A DNA stretch of 64,000 nucleotides from assembly GCF_017565305.1 (NCBI RefSeq), contig NZ_JAGEKP010000005.1, positions 186,001 to 250,000 of the forward strand, in the 5' to 3' direction. This DNA comes from Leifsonia sp. TF02-11 (lineage in GTDB: Bacteria > Actinomycetota > Actinomycetes > Actinomycetales > Microbacteriaceae). Below are positions 8,177-15,689 of this stretch, one piece after another. The translations under genes and the position numbers were made by a program. The notes beneath the pieces are model-generated. The model was not told the DNA's origin. It saw only the letters and a program-made list of their open reading frames with translations, and did no database searches. Numbering within the stretch: the stretch's first letter is position 1; every line of letters starts with the position of its first letter.

Positions 8177-8188
8177 GGGTCAATCCTA
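8177..8188 (-). promoter_or_regulatory. leaderless-type -10 box for the cyclo-ligase gene
   Basis: On the minus strand TAGGAT (8188-8183) plus 6 nt leads to the ATG at 8176. Confidence 0.55.
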
Positions 8189-8222
8189 GAAGATCCAGCC
8201 TGGAGGGCCGGGCAAATGCGGA

Positions 8223-8234
8223 TACTGTAGCGGC
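8223..8234 (+). promoter_or_regulatory. leaderless-type -10 box for galU
   Basis: TACTGT (8223-8228) plus 6 nt leads to the ATG at 8235. An overlapping GATACT (8221-8226) would give an 8-nt gap. No Shine-Dalgarno sequence is visible. Confidence 0.5.
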
Positions 8235-9182
8235 ATGGCTACCAATGTGACGAAAGCAGTGATCCCGGCAGCAGGTCTCGGCACCCGGTTCCTCCCGGCC
8301 ACCAAGGCGATGCCGAAGGAGATGCTGCCGGTCGTCGACAAGCCGGCCATCCAGTACGTCGTCGAAGAGGCGGTGAGCGCCGGCCTCAACGACGTCCTGA
8401 TGGTCACGGGGCGCAACAAGAACGCGCTCGAGAACCACTTCGACCGCAACGCCGAGCTCGAAGACACGCTCGAAAGGAAGGGCGACACCGACCGTCTCGA
8501 GAAGGTCAACTACTCCACGTCGCTCGCCGACCTCCACTATGTGCGCCAGGGCGACCCCAAGGGTCTCGGGCACGCGGTGCTGCGGGCCAAGATGCACGTC
8601 GGCCGCGAGCCCTTCGCCGTCCTCCTGGGCGACGACATCATCGACTCCCGCGACGATCTGCTCCAGCACATGCTCGAGGTCCAGCAGAAGTACAACGCCA
8701 CCGTGGTCGCGCTGATGGAGGTCCCCAGCGAGTCCATCCACTTGTACGGCGCCGCGGCCATCGAAGAGACCGGCGACGACGACGTGGTGCGCATCACGGG
8801 CCTCGTCGAGAAGCCCGACGCCGAGCACGCGCCGTCCAACTACGCCATCATCGGCCGCTACGTCCTGCGTCCGGAGGTGTTCGACGTGCTCGAGCGCACC
8901 GAGCCGGGCCGTGGAGGCGAGATCCAGCTCACCGACGCACTGCAGTCGATGGCCGAAGCCCCGGACTGGACCGGCGGCGTCTACGGCGTCGTCTTCCGCG
9001 GCCGCCGTTACGACACCGGCGACCGCCTCGACTACATCAAGGCGATCGTGCAGCTGGCGGTTGACCGCGAAGACCTCGGCCCGGAACTGCGTCCGTGGCT
9101 GCGCGAGTTCGCCGACGGGCTCGCCGACGAGCCGCGCGAGGTCCTCGCCGAGATGCCGGCGGACACGACTGACGCGATCTAG
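8235..9182 (+). CDS. galU: UTP-glucose-1-phosphate uridylyltransferase
   Basis: A 315-aa nucleotidyltransferase. The signature loop IPAAGLGTRFLPATKAMPKE (10-29) binds UTP; further family motifs are DKPAIQYVVEEA, GRNKNALENHFD and the metal-binding LLGDDIID region. It makes UDP-glucose from glucose-1-phosphate and UTP for cell-wall polymers and sugar interconversion. The length is typical of bacterial GalU. In mycobacteria and corynebacteria galU is followed by moeA/glp, rimJ and glpR; here the rimJ-like gene follows directly after 57 nt. Confidence 0.96.
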   Translation: MATNVTKAVIPAAGLGTRFLPATKAMPKEMLPVVDKPAIQYVVEEAVSAGLNDVLMVTGRNKNALENHFDRNAELEDTLERKGDTDRLEKVNYSTSLADLHYVRQGDPKGLGHAVLRAKMHVGREPFAVLLGDDIIDSRDDLLQHMLEVQQKYNATVVALMEVPSESIHLYGAAAIEETGDDDVVRITGLVEKPDAEHAPSNYAIIGRYVLRPEVFDVLERTEPGRGGEIQLTDALQSMAEAPDWTGGVYGVVFRGRRYDTGDRLDYIKAIVQLAVDREDLGPELRPWLREFADGLADEPREVLAEMPADTTDAI

Positions 9183-9239
9183 ACCGTTTACCGCTACGGT
9201 CGTATCTGCGGCGAACGGTCGTCGCAGAAGGAGGACGCC

Positions 9240-9902
9240 GTGGCGTTCGTCATCCCCACGCTGAGCGAGGGGCGTATCGGGCTGCGGCCGATCCGCCTGA
9301 GGGACGCTCGCGCGCTCGAGCGGTCGCTGCTCGACAACCGCACCTGGTTGCGGCAATGGGAGGCGACCAGCCCGTATGCGCCGGGGGCGTTCGACACGCG
9401 GGCGAGTATCCGCTCCCTGCTCGCGAATGCGCGCGCCGGCCACGGCCTCCCGTTCATCGTCGAGTACGACGGTCGCCTGGCCGGGCAGCTGAACGTCTCG
9501 TCGGTGACCTACGGCTCACTGTCGAGCGCGACCATCGGGTACTGGATCGCCGAGGAGTTCGCCGGGCGCAACATCACGCCGACCGCCGTGGCGCTCGCGA
9601 CGGACTACTGCTTCTACCAGCTCGGGCTGCACCGCATGGAGATCTGCATCCGACCGGAGAACGGCCCGAGCCTCCGCGTCGTCGAGAAGCTCGGCTTCCG
9701 GTACGAGGGTCTGCGGCGCCGGTACATCCACATCAACGGCGACTGGCGCGACCACTACTGCTTCGGGCTGGTGTCCGAGGAGCTGGAGCAGGGGGTGCTG
9801 CGGCGCTGGCTCGACGGCGAGGCGCCGACCGAGGCCGCGGCCGTGACGGCGGAGGACCGCGCCGCGGCCGCGATCCCGCTGCCGATCGCCCGGAGACACT
9901 GA
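9240..9902 (+). CDS. RimJ/RimL-like GNAT N-acetyltransferase
   Basis: A 220-aa protein with a GNAT fold over about residues 10-190, ending in the RimJ-type segment NGPSLRVVEKLGFRYEGLRR (about 141-160) and a Tyr/His-rich strand HINGDWRDHYCF. RimJ-like enzymes acetylate protein N-termini or small amines using acetyl-CoA; the substrate here is unknown. It sits in the conserved galU-rimJ-glpR order. GTG 9240 is supported by a strong AAGGAGG six bases upstream, in contrast to the leaderless neighbours. The last 30 residues are Ala-rich. Confidence 0.88.
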   Translation: MAFVIPTLSEGRIGLRPIRLRDARALERSLLDNRTWLRQWEATSPYAPGAFDTRASIRSLLANARAGHGLPFIVEYDGRLAGQLNVSSVTYGSLSSATIGYWIAEEFAGRNITPTAVALATDYCFYQLGLHRMEICIRPENGPSLRVVEKLGFRYEGLRRRYIHINGDWRDHYCFGLVSEELEQGVLRRWLDGEAPTEAAAVTAEDRAAAAIPLPIARRH

Positions 9903-9909
9903 GAGTCCC

Positions 9910-9951
9910 TCCATCGGTGACACACCCGGGTCCATCGGTGACACACCCGGG
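9910..9951. repeat. perfect 21-bp tandem duplication
   Basis: Two identical 21-bp units (9910-9930 and 9931-9951) abut head to tail, each starting TCCATCGGTGACACAC. They lie between the stop of the rimJ-like gene and the promoter of the next gene. They could be tandem binding sites or a slippage duplication; no protein is suggested by sequence alone. Confidence 0.85.
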
Positions 9952-9981
9952 CGCTGACCGGGGCGCCGCGCCGTCGACCCC

Positions 9982-9993
9982 TACCGTAGAGGC
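9982..9993 (+). promoter_or_regulatory. leaderless-type -10 box
   Basis: TACCGT (9982-9987) plus 6 nt leads to the ATG at 9994. Confidence 0.5.
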
Positions 9994-11082
9994 ATGACTG
10001 GGGATGTGATGGGCGGTGGGGTGGTCGTCGCCATTGCGGCTGCCCTCTGGCTGGCCTATCTCGTCCCGGTGTGGCTGCGCCGCCGGGAGTACCTGGCGAC
10101 GGAGCGCAACGCCGTTCGGCTGCAGCAGACGCTGCGGATCCTGGCCGAGACGAGTGAGCTTCCGGACGCGGTCCGCATGGAGGCCACCGCGAAGACAGTC
10201 GCCGAGCAGCAGAGGATCCTCCGCAAGGCGGAGGAGCGCAGGCTCGCGACCGCACGAGCCGAAGCGGCCGCGCACGCGCGCCGCGAGCAGGCCATCGCCG
10301 AGGAGCGCAGGCACGCGGCCGAGGAGGCCGAGCGCGCAGCCGCGCAGGCCATCGCGCTGGAGCGCGCGTCCCGCGCGGCAGCGGCCCAGCGAGCGAGCGC
10401 GCTCGCCGTCGCTACTGCACGCCCGCAATTGTCCCCCCAGCGCCGCCGGCGCCTCCGCCGCTCGCGAGCGCTCTGCACGCTGCTGCTGGTGGCGAGCCTG
10501 GTCGGCGTCGCCGTCGGCGCCGCGCTGCTGCTGGCCTCCGGAGCCTGGCTGCTCCCCGTGGTCTCGGTGGTCGTCGCCGTGGCGGCGCTCGGAATGCTCG
10601 GCCGGCTGTCGCGGTCGGCTCGCGCCACCGTCGCGCCCGTCCCGTTCGTGCCGGCCGCTCCCGCGTCCCCCGATCTCTACGACGACGCGCAGCACGACCT
10701 CCCTGTGCAGGAGGCGCTGCGCCAGAGCTGGACGCCGCGCCCGCTGCCCAAGCCGCTGCACCTGTCACCCGGCACCGTCGCCGCCGCGGCGATGGCCTCG
10801 GTGGACGCCGCGGCCGAGCTGCGCCGTGCGTCCGCCCGCGCCGACTTCGAGCGCAAGGCCACGGCGGTCGCGGAGGCGGCCCCTGCTGTCCCCGCGCCCG
10901 TCCGTCTCCGCCCGGTCGCGGCTCCCGCACCGACGGTCGCGACTGCCCCTGCGCCTGCCCGCCCCGTCGCCGTCGAGGAGGCCGTGCCGAGCGTCTACGC
11001 GGGGATGGGGATCGTGGGTTCCGTCGACGACGGGGCGCTCGACCTGGATGCCGTCCTCCGTCGCCGTCGCGCGGCCAGCTGA
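9994..11082 (+). CDS. GLPR-like membrane protein (Rv0996 position)
   Basis: A 362-aa protein. An N-terminal helix (about 9-27) is followed by LVPVWLRRRE and a charged Arg/Glu/Ala-rich coiled coil (about 62-135), a basic patch (148-157), a pair of hydrophobic helices (about 159-204), and a Pro/Ala-rich disordered C-terminus ending DLDAVLRRRR. The position after rimJ and the start LW..YLVPVWLRRR match M. tuberculosis Rv0996 and corynebacterial GLPR, the membrane receptor of the MoeA-like division protein Glp. That homology is inferred; I see no catalytic motif. A divisome or polar-growth role would follow if correct. No glp/moeA gene is in the window. Confidence 0.6.
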   Translation: MTGDVMGGGVVVAIAAALWLAYLVPVWLRRREYLATERNAVRLQQTLRILAETSELPDAVRMEATAKTVAEQQRILRKAEERRLATARAEAAAHARREQAIAEERRHAAEEAERAAAQAIALERASRAAAAQRASALAVATARPQLSPQRRRRLRRSRALCTLLLVASLVGVAVGAALLLASGAWLLPVVSVVVAVAALGMLGRLSRSARATVAPVPFVPAAPASPDLYDDAQHDLPVQEALRQSWTPRPLPKPLHLSPGTVAAAAMASVDAAAELRRASARADFERKATAVAEAAPAVPAPVRLRPVAAPAPTVATAPAPARPVAVEEAVPSVYAGMGIVGSVDDGALDLDAVLRRRRAAS

Positions 11083-11139
11083 ACCCGCCTCGATTTCGAA
11101 TCGGCGCGGCGAGGGTGCTAGGCTAGCTGAGCAGTTCCC

Positions 11140-11215
11140 GGGGCTATGGCGCAGTTGGTAGCGCGCTTCGTTCGCATCGAAGAGGTCAGGAGTTCGAATC
11201 TCCTTAGCTCCACCA
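11140..11215 (+). tRNA. tRNA-Ala (anticodon CGC)
   Basis: A 76-nt cloverleaf with CCA encoded. The acceptor stem GGGGCTA/TAGCTCC contains the G3-U70 wobble pair that identifies alanine tRNAs. The D arm is GCGCAGTTGGTAGCGC. The anticodon stem CTTCG/CGAAG encloses loop TTCGCAT with anticodon CGC (codon GCG). The T arm is AGGAGTTCGAATCTCCT. A TAGGCT -10-like box at 11119-11124 lies 15 nt upstream. Confidence 0.97.
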
Positions 11216-11235
11216 GGTAACAGAAGATCGTAGAG

Positions 11236-11263
11236 AAGGCCGCCAGATATGGCGGCCTTTTTT
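11236..11263 (+). terminator. Rho-independent terminator after tRNA-Ala
   Basis: A stem AAGGCCGCC (11236-11244) and GGCGGCCTT (11251-11259) with loop AGATAT is followed by an uninterrupted T run to 11263. Confidence 0.95.
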
Positions 11264-11416
11264 CGTCGGTCAGCACCTCGCCGCTCACCCTGAGCGCGGT
11301 GCGCCCACCGGATGCGAGCACGCTCACTCACCTCTCAACAATCGGGCCTAATCTAAGGTTGAAATGTTACATGCGCGAACGCGCGCAGGGTTGATTGTTA
11401 TTGAGAGGCAACACAC
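11264..11416 (+). promoter_or_regulatory. intergenic region upstream of the secreted propeller gene
   Basis: No ORF or RNA is evident. The AT-richer part (11350-11410) contains the 9-bp palindrome ATGTTACAT (11364-11372), reminiscent of LacI-family half-sites, a GC palindrome around GCGCGAACGCGCGC, and GAGAGG (11403-11408) eight bases before the GTG start. No confident -35/-10 pair is called. Confidence 0.35.
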
Positions 11417-14365
11417 GTGTTGAGAAAATCGCGCCCACGCGCCCTTCGACCGTTGGTCGGCGCGCTCGGTGTCCTGGCGCTCATCGCGGGACTCGGCCAG
11501 CCGGCTGGGCCCGCGCAGGCGGTCCCCAACGGGGCTACCGGAGCGTCGAGCCCGGAGTTCACCGATCCGAAGCTCTCGGCAACCGCTTTCGACAGCTTTG
11601 ACCGTGCGGACGCCGCATCGCTCGGGTCGCCCTGGAAAACGGTGCTGGCGAACTGGGAACTCAAGGGCAACTCCGCGGTGCCCGACCCCGAGGGTCGCGA
11701 CGCGATGGCGATCAACCACAGCGTCGAGCTCGGCAGCTCGTTCGTGGTGAGCGCCGAGGTCACCGCGTCGACGGACGTGAACGGACGCTGGGCCGGCCTG
11801 GTCTTCAATGCGAGCTCCGACGCGACAGATCGCTACGACTTCCGGGTGACCACCGGCCCGGCGAAGGACTGGATGATCCTCCGGCGAACGCTCGGCGAGC
11901 CGGGGCCGGACATCGTCGCCACGGGAAAGCTGAAGACCGCTCTCGTCAAGGGGGAGTCGTACCTCATGAGCGTCGACCGGAGCCTGAGCTCCGCATCGGT
12001 GAGCTTCGCCACGAAGGCGAACCCGGGCGCCAACCTCGTCATCGGCGGTGACTCGATCACGATGCCGTACGCCCACTCGGGGCTGCCGGCATCATCGCAA
12101 CCGCGCGTCGGCGACTACGCCGGCCTCTTGTCCAATGTCGGCGCGGCGACCTTCCGCGACTTCTCGTTGCGGACGACGCCCGACACCCCGTCCGGTCTGA
12201 CCGACCGGTTCGATCCGGGAACGGACCTCAGCAGTACTTGGAAGCGTGTCGGCACCAAGGGTTGGAAGTCCACGCCTGCCGGCACGGTCGTCCCCGAAGC
12301 TGAGGCAGGTGCCAGTGAGTACGTTCTCGAGCAGCAGCACGTGGACCTCAGCGGGTCGAGCTTCTCGTTCGCTGCTGATGTGACGATCCCTGCCTACACG
12401 GGTAACGAAATGCTGTGGAGCGGACTCGCATTCCACGAATCCGTTCCTCCGGCGAACGCTGACGGTGGGCATTTACAGATGTATCGCCTCATGATCAGCC
12501 CGTTCCGCTCAGGAATGGGTCAGTGGGTCCTCCAAAAGGTCGTCGATGACAGACCCGACAAAGCCGCCATCAGTGGCTACTTCGTCACATCGAAGAGCAA
12601 TTCTTACACTGTGCGCGTGGATTCGCCCACGCCCGGGAAGTTCGACGTCAACGTCATCGATGGGGACACCGGCAAGCAGGTCACCACGTTCCCGGGGACA
12701 CCGGTGCCGACGACGACCTGGACCGACCCCGCCCCGCTCCGCGGCGGTATGGGCGCGCTGTACAGCTTCGCGGGCACAGGCGAGTACGACAACGTCTCAC
12801 TCGTCTCCGCTCACAGCCTGGGTGCTCCGGAGGTCGTAGCCAGCACGCTCCTGCCCGTGAAAACCCTCGGTCACACGCCCACCGGCCAGTCGGTGTTGAC
12901 CAGCGGCAACACCCAGTACGTCGCCTTCTACGACACGCAGCGCTACCTCTCGGTCGCTTCGCGCACGCTCAGCGGCTCCGCGCCTGCCTGCGCCGCGGGC
13001 ACGCTCACGAGTGGCTGGTGTATCTTCCGTTCCGGCCATCGGGTGAACGACGACCAGCACAACTACGTCACGATGCAACTCGATGGTCAGGGACAGCTCC
13101 ACGTCATGGGCAACCTGATGGTCGGCACGATCGTGGCCGAGCAGAAGGTCACCCCGAACGACAAAGGGGAACTCCCGAGCAAGGCCCTCGGAGAGCAGGG
13201 TGCGTACCTGCGGACCTCGAAGGCCGGCGATGTCTCGACCCTGAGCGCCTTGCCCTTCACGGTGCCCGGTATCGACAACACTCGGATGACGTACCCCTCG
13301 TTCACCAGGGTCGACGACAAGCTCATCCTCCGGTTCCGTCAGGACAAGGAGACCTACCTGGCGCAGTACGACAATGCCACCAAGGGATGGGTCTCGCTGC
13401 TAGGTGGAAGCAAGCCGCTGTTCGCGACCGACGACACGCGCCGGGCCTACCCGACCGACTTCGTTGCACAGACCGTCAACGGCAAGACCACCTACGGAAT
13501 GGCATGGTCGTGGGACGGCTTCCTGGATGAGAACGGAAAGGTGGGCGAGCGAGGATTCGGCAGTCGCTCGACGTTCTCGTACGCCCAGAGCACCGACCTG
13601 AAGAACTGGACGACGGCAAACGGGACGCCGCTCTCGACACCTCTGACGTACGAGCAGACGACGACGGTTCCCGGCCTGTCCATCGACCCCGATGCGGGAC
13701 TCAAACAAGGAATCACAGAACCCTCGCTCGGGCTGAACGGCCTGGGGTACCCAGTGGTCACCTACACGAGGGCGACGACGGGTGCGAACCCCACGATGCA
13801 GGCGTTCGCGACGTCGTTCCGTCCCGGCGCCCAGGGAAGCGCGGACGGGACCTGGAAAGTCACCCAGGTCACCCGCGGTGACCAGAACATCATTCCCGAC
13901 AATGTGTCCGACTCGCGAGCGCCGTGGAATCTGCAGGCCATCTGGGCGGCGCGACCGTACGGCGCGAAACAGCCGACCTGGATGTACATGGGCTACGTGT
14001 ATGTGACTGGCTTCGGGCGTGTGATCATCGACACTTCCACCGGTGAGATCGTCGCCGATCTCCCGGGCACCACAGGGACCAGCCCCAGGGTGTCGGGCGA
14101 CGAGGTCGCGAACTCCGCTCAGGATCTCGGTGGACGGAGGGCGGACGGATCGCTTGCGGTGCTGTTCTGGCCGAGCTGGCCGGCCGTCCAGAACGACAAC
14201 CCGAAGAACCAGGACGGTGGTGACGCCTACTGCGACAAGCCGCTCACCGCGTTCGCGCCGAATTGCGACCTGGCAGGACTCAAGAAGATGGAGGCCCTTC
14301 CCCGTTATGTCTCGAAGGAGTCGTATCACCCCAGTGACATGTGGGTGCAGCTGACGCGGCCGTAA
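11417..14365 (+). CDS. secreted LamG-like plus BNR_4 beta-propeller protein
   Basis: A 982-aa exported protein. A signal peptide (basic MLRKSRPRALR, hydrophobic core, AQA cleavage near residue 35) is followed by two lectin-like beta-sandwich segments (about 55-235 and 255-465, each opening with a DRFD/DSFDRAD motif). A C-terminal BNR_4-type propeller spans about 480-980; its NDDQHNYVTMQLDGQGQLHV stretch (His548) matches the H-N-Y-x-x-M core of that family. BNR_4 proteins include polysaccharide lyases and hydrolases, so binding or cleavage of a plant or algal glycan is plausible; the substrate is unknown. The downstream LacI regulator and sugar importer suggest a glycan-use role. GTG 11417 has only a weak RBS. 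Confidence 0.75.
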   Translation: MLRKSRPRALRPLVGALGVLALIAGLGQPAGPAQAVPNGATGASSPEFTDPKLSATAFDSFDRADAASLGSPWKTVLANWELKGNSAVPDPEGRDAMAINHSVELGSSFVVSAEVTASTDVNGRWAGLVFNASSDATDRYDFRVTTGPAKDWMILRRTLGEPGPDIVATGKLKTALVKGESYLMSVDRSLSSASVSFATKANPGANLVIGGDSITMPYAHSGLPASSQPRVGDYAGLLSNVGAATFRDFSLRTTPDTPSGLTDRFDPGTDLSSTWKRVGTKGWKSTPAGTVVPEAEAGASEYVLEQQHVDLSGSSFSFAADVTIPAYTGNEMLWSGLAFHESVPPANADGGHLQMYRLMISPFRSGMGQWVLQKVVDDRPDKAAISGYFVTSKSNSYTVRVDSPTPGKFDVNVIDGDTGKQVTTFPGTPVPTTTWTDPAPLRGGMGALYSFAGTGEYDNVSLVSAHSLGAPEVVASTLLPVKTLGHTPTGQSVLTSGNTQYVAFYDTQRYLSVASRTLSGSAPACAAGTLTSGWCIFRSGHRVNDDQHNYVTMQLDGQGQLHVMGNLMVGTIVAEQKVTPNDKGELPSKALGEQGAYLRTSKAGDVSTLSALPFTVPGIDNTRMTYPSFTRVDDKLILRFRQDKETYLAQYDNATKGWVSLLGGSKPLFATDDTRRAYPTDFVAQTVNGKTTYGMAWSWDGFLDENGKVGERGFGSRSTFSYAQSTDLKNWTTANGTPLSTPLTYEQTTTVPGLSIDPDAGLKQGITEPSLGLNGLGYPVVTYTRATTGANPTMQAFATSFRPGAQGSADGTWKVTQVTRGDQNIIPDNVSDSRAPWNLQAIWAARPYGAKQPTWMYMGYVYVTGFGRVIIDTSTGEIVADLPGTTGTSPRVSGDEVANSAQDLGGRRADGSLAVLFWPSWPAVQNDNPKNQDGGDAYCDKPLTAFAPNCDLAGLKKMEALPRYVSKESYHPSDMWVQLTRP

Positions 14366-14414
14366 GCGCCGTCGTTCGCGGCGCTGCCGGCGGTACCTCC
14401 GCCGGCACCGCCGC

Positions 14415-14432
14415 TTGCGCAAATTCTTGCAC
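14415..14432. promoter_or_regulatory. LacI/MalR-type operator candidate upstream of the LacI gene
   Basis: TTGCGCAA (14415-14422, palindromic) and a following TTGCAC (14427-14432) repeat the TTGCA/TGCAA theme seen before the alpha-glucosidase gene. Autoregulation is inferred. Confidence 0.45.
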
Positions 14433-14474
14433 GATCTCGTCATCGAATTTCCACGCCCCGAGCGCCACCTGCGC

Positions 14475-14486
14475 TATCGTGTTCCC
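14475..14486 (+). promoter_or_regulatory. leaderless-type -10 box for the LacI gene
   Basis: TATCGT (14475-14480) plus 6 nt leads to the GTG at 14487 and decides this start over an in-frame TTG at 14415. Confidence 0.55.
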
Positions 14487-15497
14487 GTGTCGAGGCGTCT
14501 AGCAGAGGTGGCCCGCAAGGTCGGGGTCAGTGAAGCGACAGTGAGTCGTGTCCTCAATGACAAGCCGGGTGTCTCTGAGCCGACCAGGAGGGCGGTGCTG
14601 ACAGCCCTCGACGTGCTCGGCTACGAGCGTCCGTCGAAGCTGCGCGGCGAACGCCCCCGGTTGGTCGGGCTGGTGCTTCCGGAACTCTCCAACCCGATCT
14701 TCCCCGCCTTCGCCGAGGTCGTGGGAGGCGCTCTCGCCCAGAGCGGTTACACGCCCGTGCTCTGCACCCAGACGGCCGGCGGCATCTCCGAGGCCGACTA
14801 CATCGACCTCCTGCTGCAGCAGCAGGTCTCCGGTGTGGTCTTCGCCGGAGGGCTCTACACGCAGGAGGCGGGGTCGCACGAGCACTACGAGAAGCTGCGC
14901 GATGTGAAACTGCCCACCGTGCTCGTCAGCGCGCCGGTCGACGGGCTGGGCTTCCCCGCGGTGTCGTGCGACGACGCTGTGGCCACCCAGCTGGCCGTCC
15001 GCCACCTGGTGCAGCTCGGCCACACGAAGATCGGCTTCGTCCTCGGGCCCAAGGATCACGTGCCGTCTCGCCGCAAGTTCGAGGCGGCCGAACGCGAGCT
15101 CGCGCGTGCCGGGCTCGAGTTCGACCCGAGCAGGGTCGTGCGGTCCCACTACTCGCTCGAGTCGGGGCAGGCGGCGGCCACCCGGCTCCTCCAGACCGGT
15201 GTGACCGGCATCGTCTGCGCCAGCGACCCGCTGGCGCTCGGCGTGATCCGCGCCGTCCGCCGTGCGGGGCTGCGGGTCCCTCAGGACGTCTCGGTCGTCG
15301 GCTACGACGACTCCGCGCTGATGGGCTGCGTCGAGCCTCCGCTCACGACGGTGCGTCAGCCGATCGAGCCGATGGGGCGGATGGTGATGGAGCTGCTCAC
15401 GCAGCAGCTCGCCGGCGACACGATCCCGCCGGAGGAGTTCCTCTTCGAGCCGGAGCTCGTGGTGCGGTCCTCGACCGGACCGGCGCCAACGGACTAG
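14487..15497 (+). CDS. LacI-family repressor, MalR-like
   Basis: A 336-aa protein. Residues 3-50 are a LacI helix-turn-helix and hinge (LAEVARKVGVSEATVSRVLN, then KPGVSEPTRR). Residues 58-335 form a periplasmic-binding-protein-like sensor (LVGLVLPELSNPIFPAF, VGYDDSALMG, TTVRQPIEPMG). It most likely represses the downstream alpha-glucosidase and sugar importer genes through the TTGCA-containing palindromes at 15582-15640, and probably itself. Streptomyces MalR controls a comparable set through CTTGCAG repeats, which supports but does not prove a maltose or alpha-glucoside inducer. GTG 14487 removes 24 residues with no domain match. Confidence 0.9.
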   Translation: MSRRLAEVARKVGVSEATVSRVLNDKPGVSEPTRRAVLTALDVLGYERPSKLRGERPRLVGLVLPELSNPIFPAFAEVVGGALAQSGYTPVLCTQTAGGISEADYIDLLLQQQVSGVVFAGGLYTQEAGSHEHYEKLRDVKLPTVLVSAPVDGLGFPAVSCDDAVATQLAVRHLVQLGHTKIGFVLGPKDHVPSRRKFEAAERELARAGLEFDPSRVVRSHYSLESGQAAATRLLQTGVTGIVCASDPLALGVIRAVRRAGLRVPQDVSVVGYDDSALMGCVEPPLTTVRQPIEPMGRMVMELLTQQLAGDTIPPEEFLFEPELVVRSSTGPAPTD

Positions 15498-15511
15498 CGC
15501 CGCACATCGTC

Positions 15512-15548
15512 GGGCTCGTCACGGTATCCACCCGTGACGAGCCCTTTT
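15512..15548 (+). terminator. terminator after the LacI gene
   Basis: A 13-bp perfect stem (GGGCTCGTCACGG, 15512-15524, with its complement 15532-15544) has a 7-nt loop and is followed by TTTT. Confidence 0.9.
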
Positions 15549-15581
15549 GCGTGCTCTGAGTGTCCAGGTTTCGATACCTCG

Positions 15582-15624
15582 TGACTGCAAACGCACGCAA
15601 GAGTTCGCAAGCAGCTTGCAGTCA
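15582..15624. promoter_or_regulatory. LacI/MalR operator cluster
   Basis: TGACTGCAA (15582-15590) and TTGCAGTCA (15616-15624) are a perfect inverted repeat. Inside the right part lies the 13-bp palindrome GCAAGCAGCTTGC (15607-15619), and CGCAAGAG occurs between. CTTGCAG-type repeats are the known MalR signature in actinobacteria. The cluster is just upstream of the -35 box. Confidence 0.65.
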
Positions 15625-15633
15625 TTTTAGTTC

Positions 15634-15662
15634 TTGCATCATTTTGTCGAGAACCCTACGTT
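15634..15662 (+). promoter_or_regulatory. promoter of the alpha-glucosidase operon
   Basis: TTGCAT (15634-15639), a 17-bp spacer and TACGTT (15657-15662). The -35 box is itself part of a TTCTTGCAT operator-like half-site, which fits repression by the LacI protein. The predicted transcription start is about 15669. Confidence 0.6.
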
Positions 15663-15689
15663 GACTCTGACGGAAACGGGCACGCTTCG

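Noticed and set aside
11140-11263. tRNA-Ala as an integration site of a genomic island
   Set aside because: No integrase, no repeat of the tRNA 3' end and no abrupt change in composition follow; the terminator is directly behind it.
14415-14486. Upstream TTG start for the LacI gene
   Set aside because: The extra 24 residues match nothing in LacI proteins, the region holds an operator-like palindrome, and a -10 box sits 6 nt before GTG 14487.
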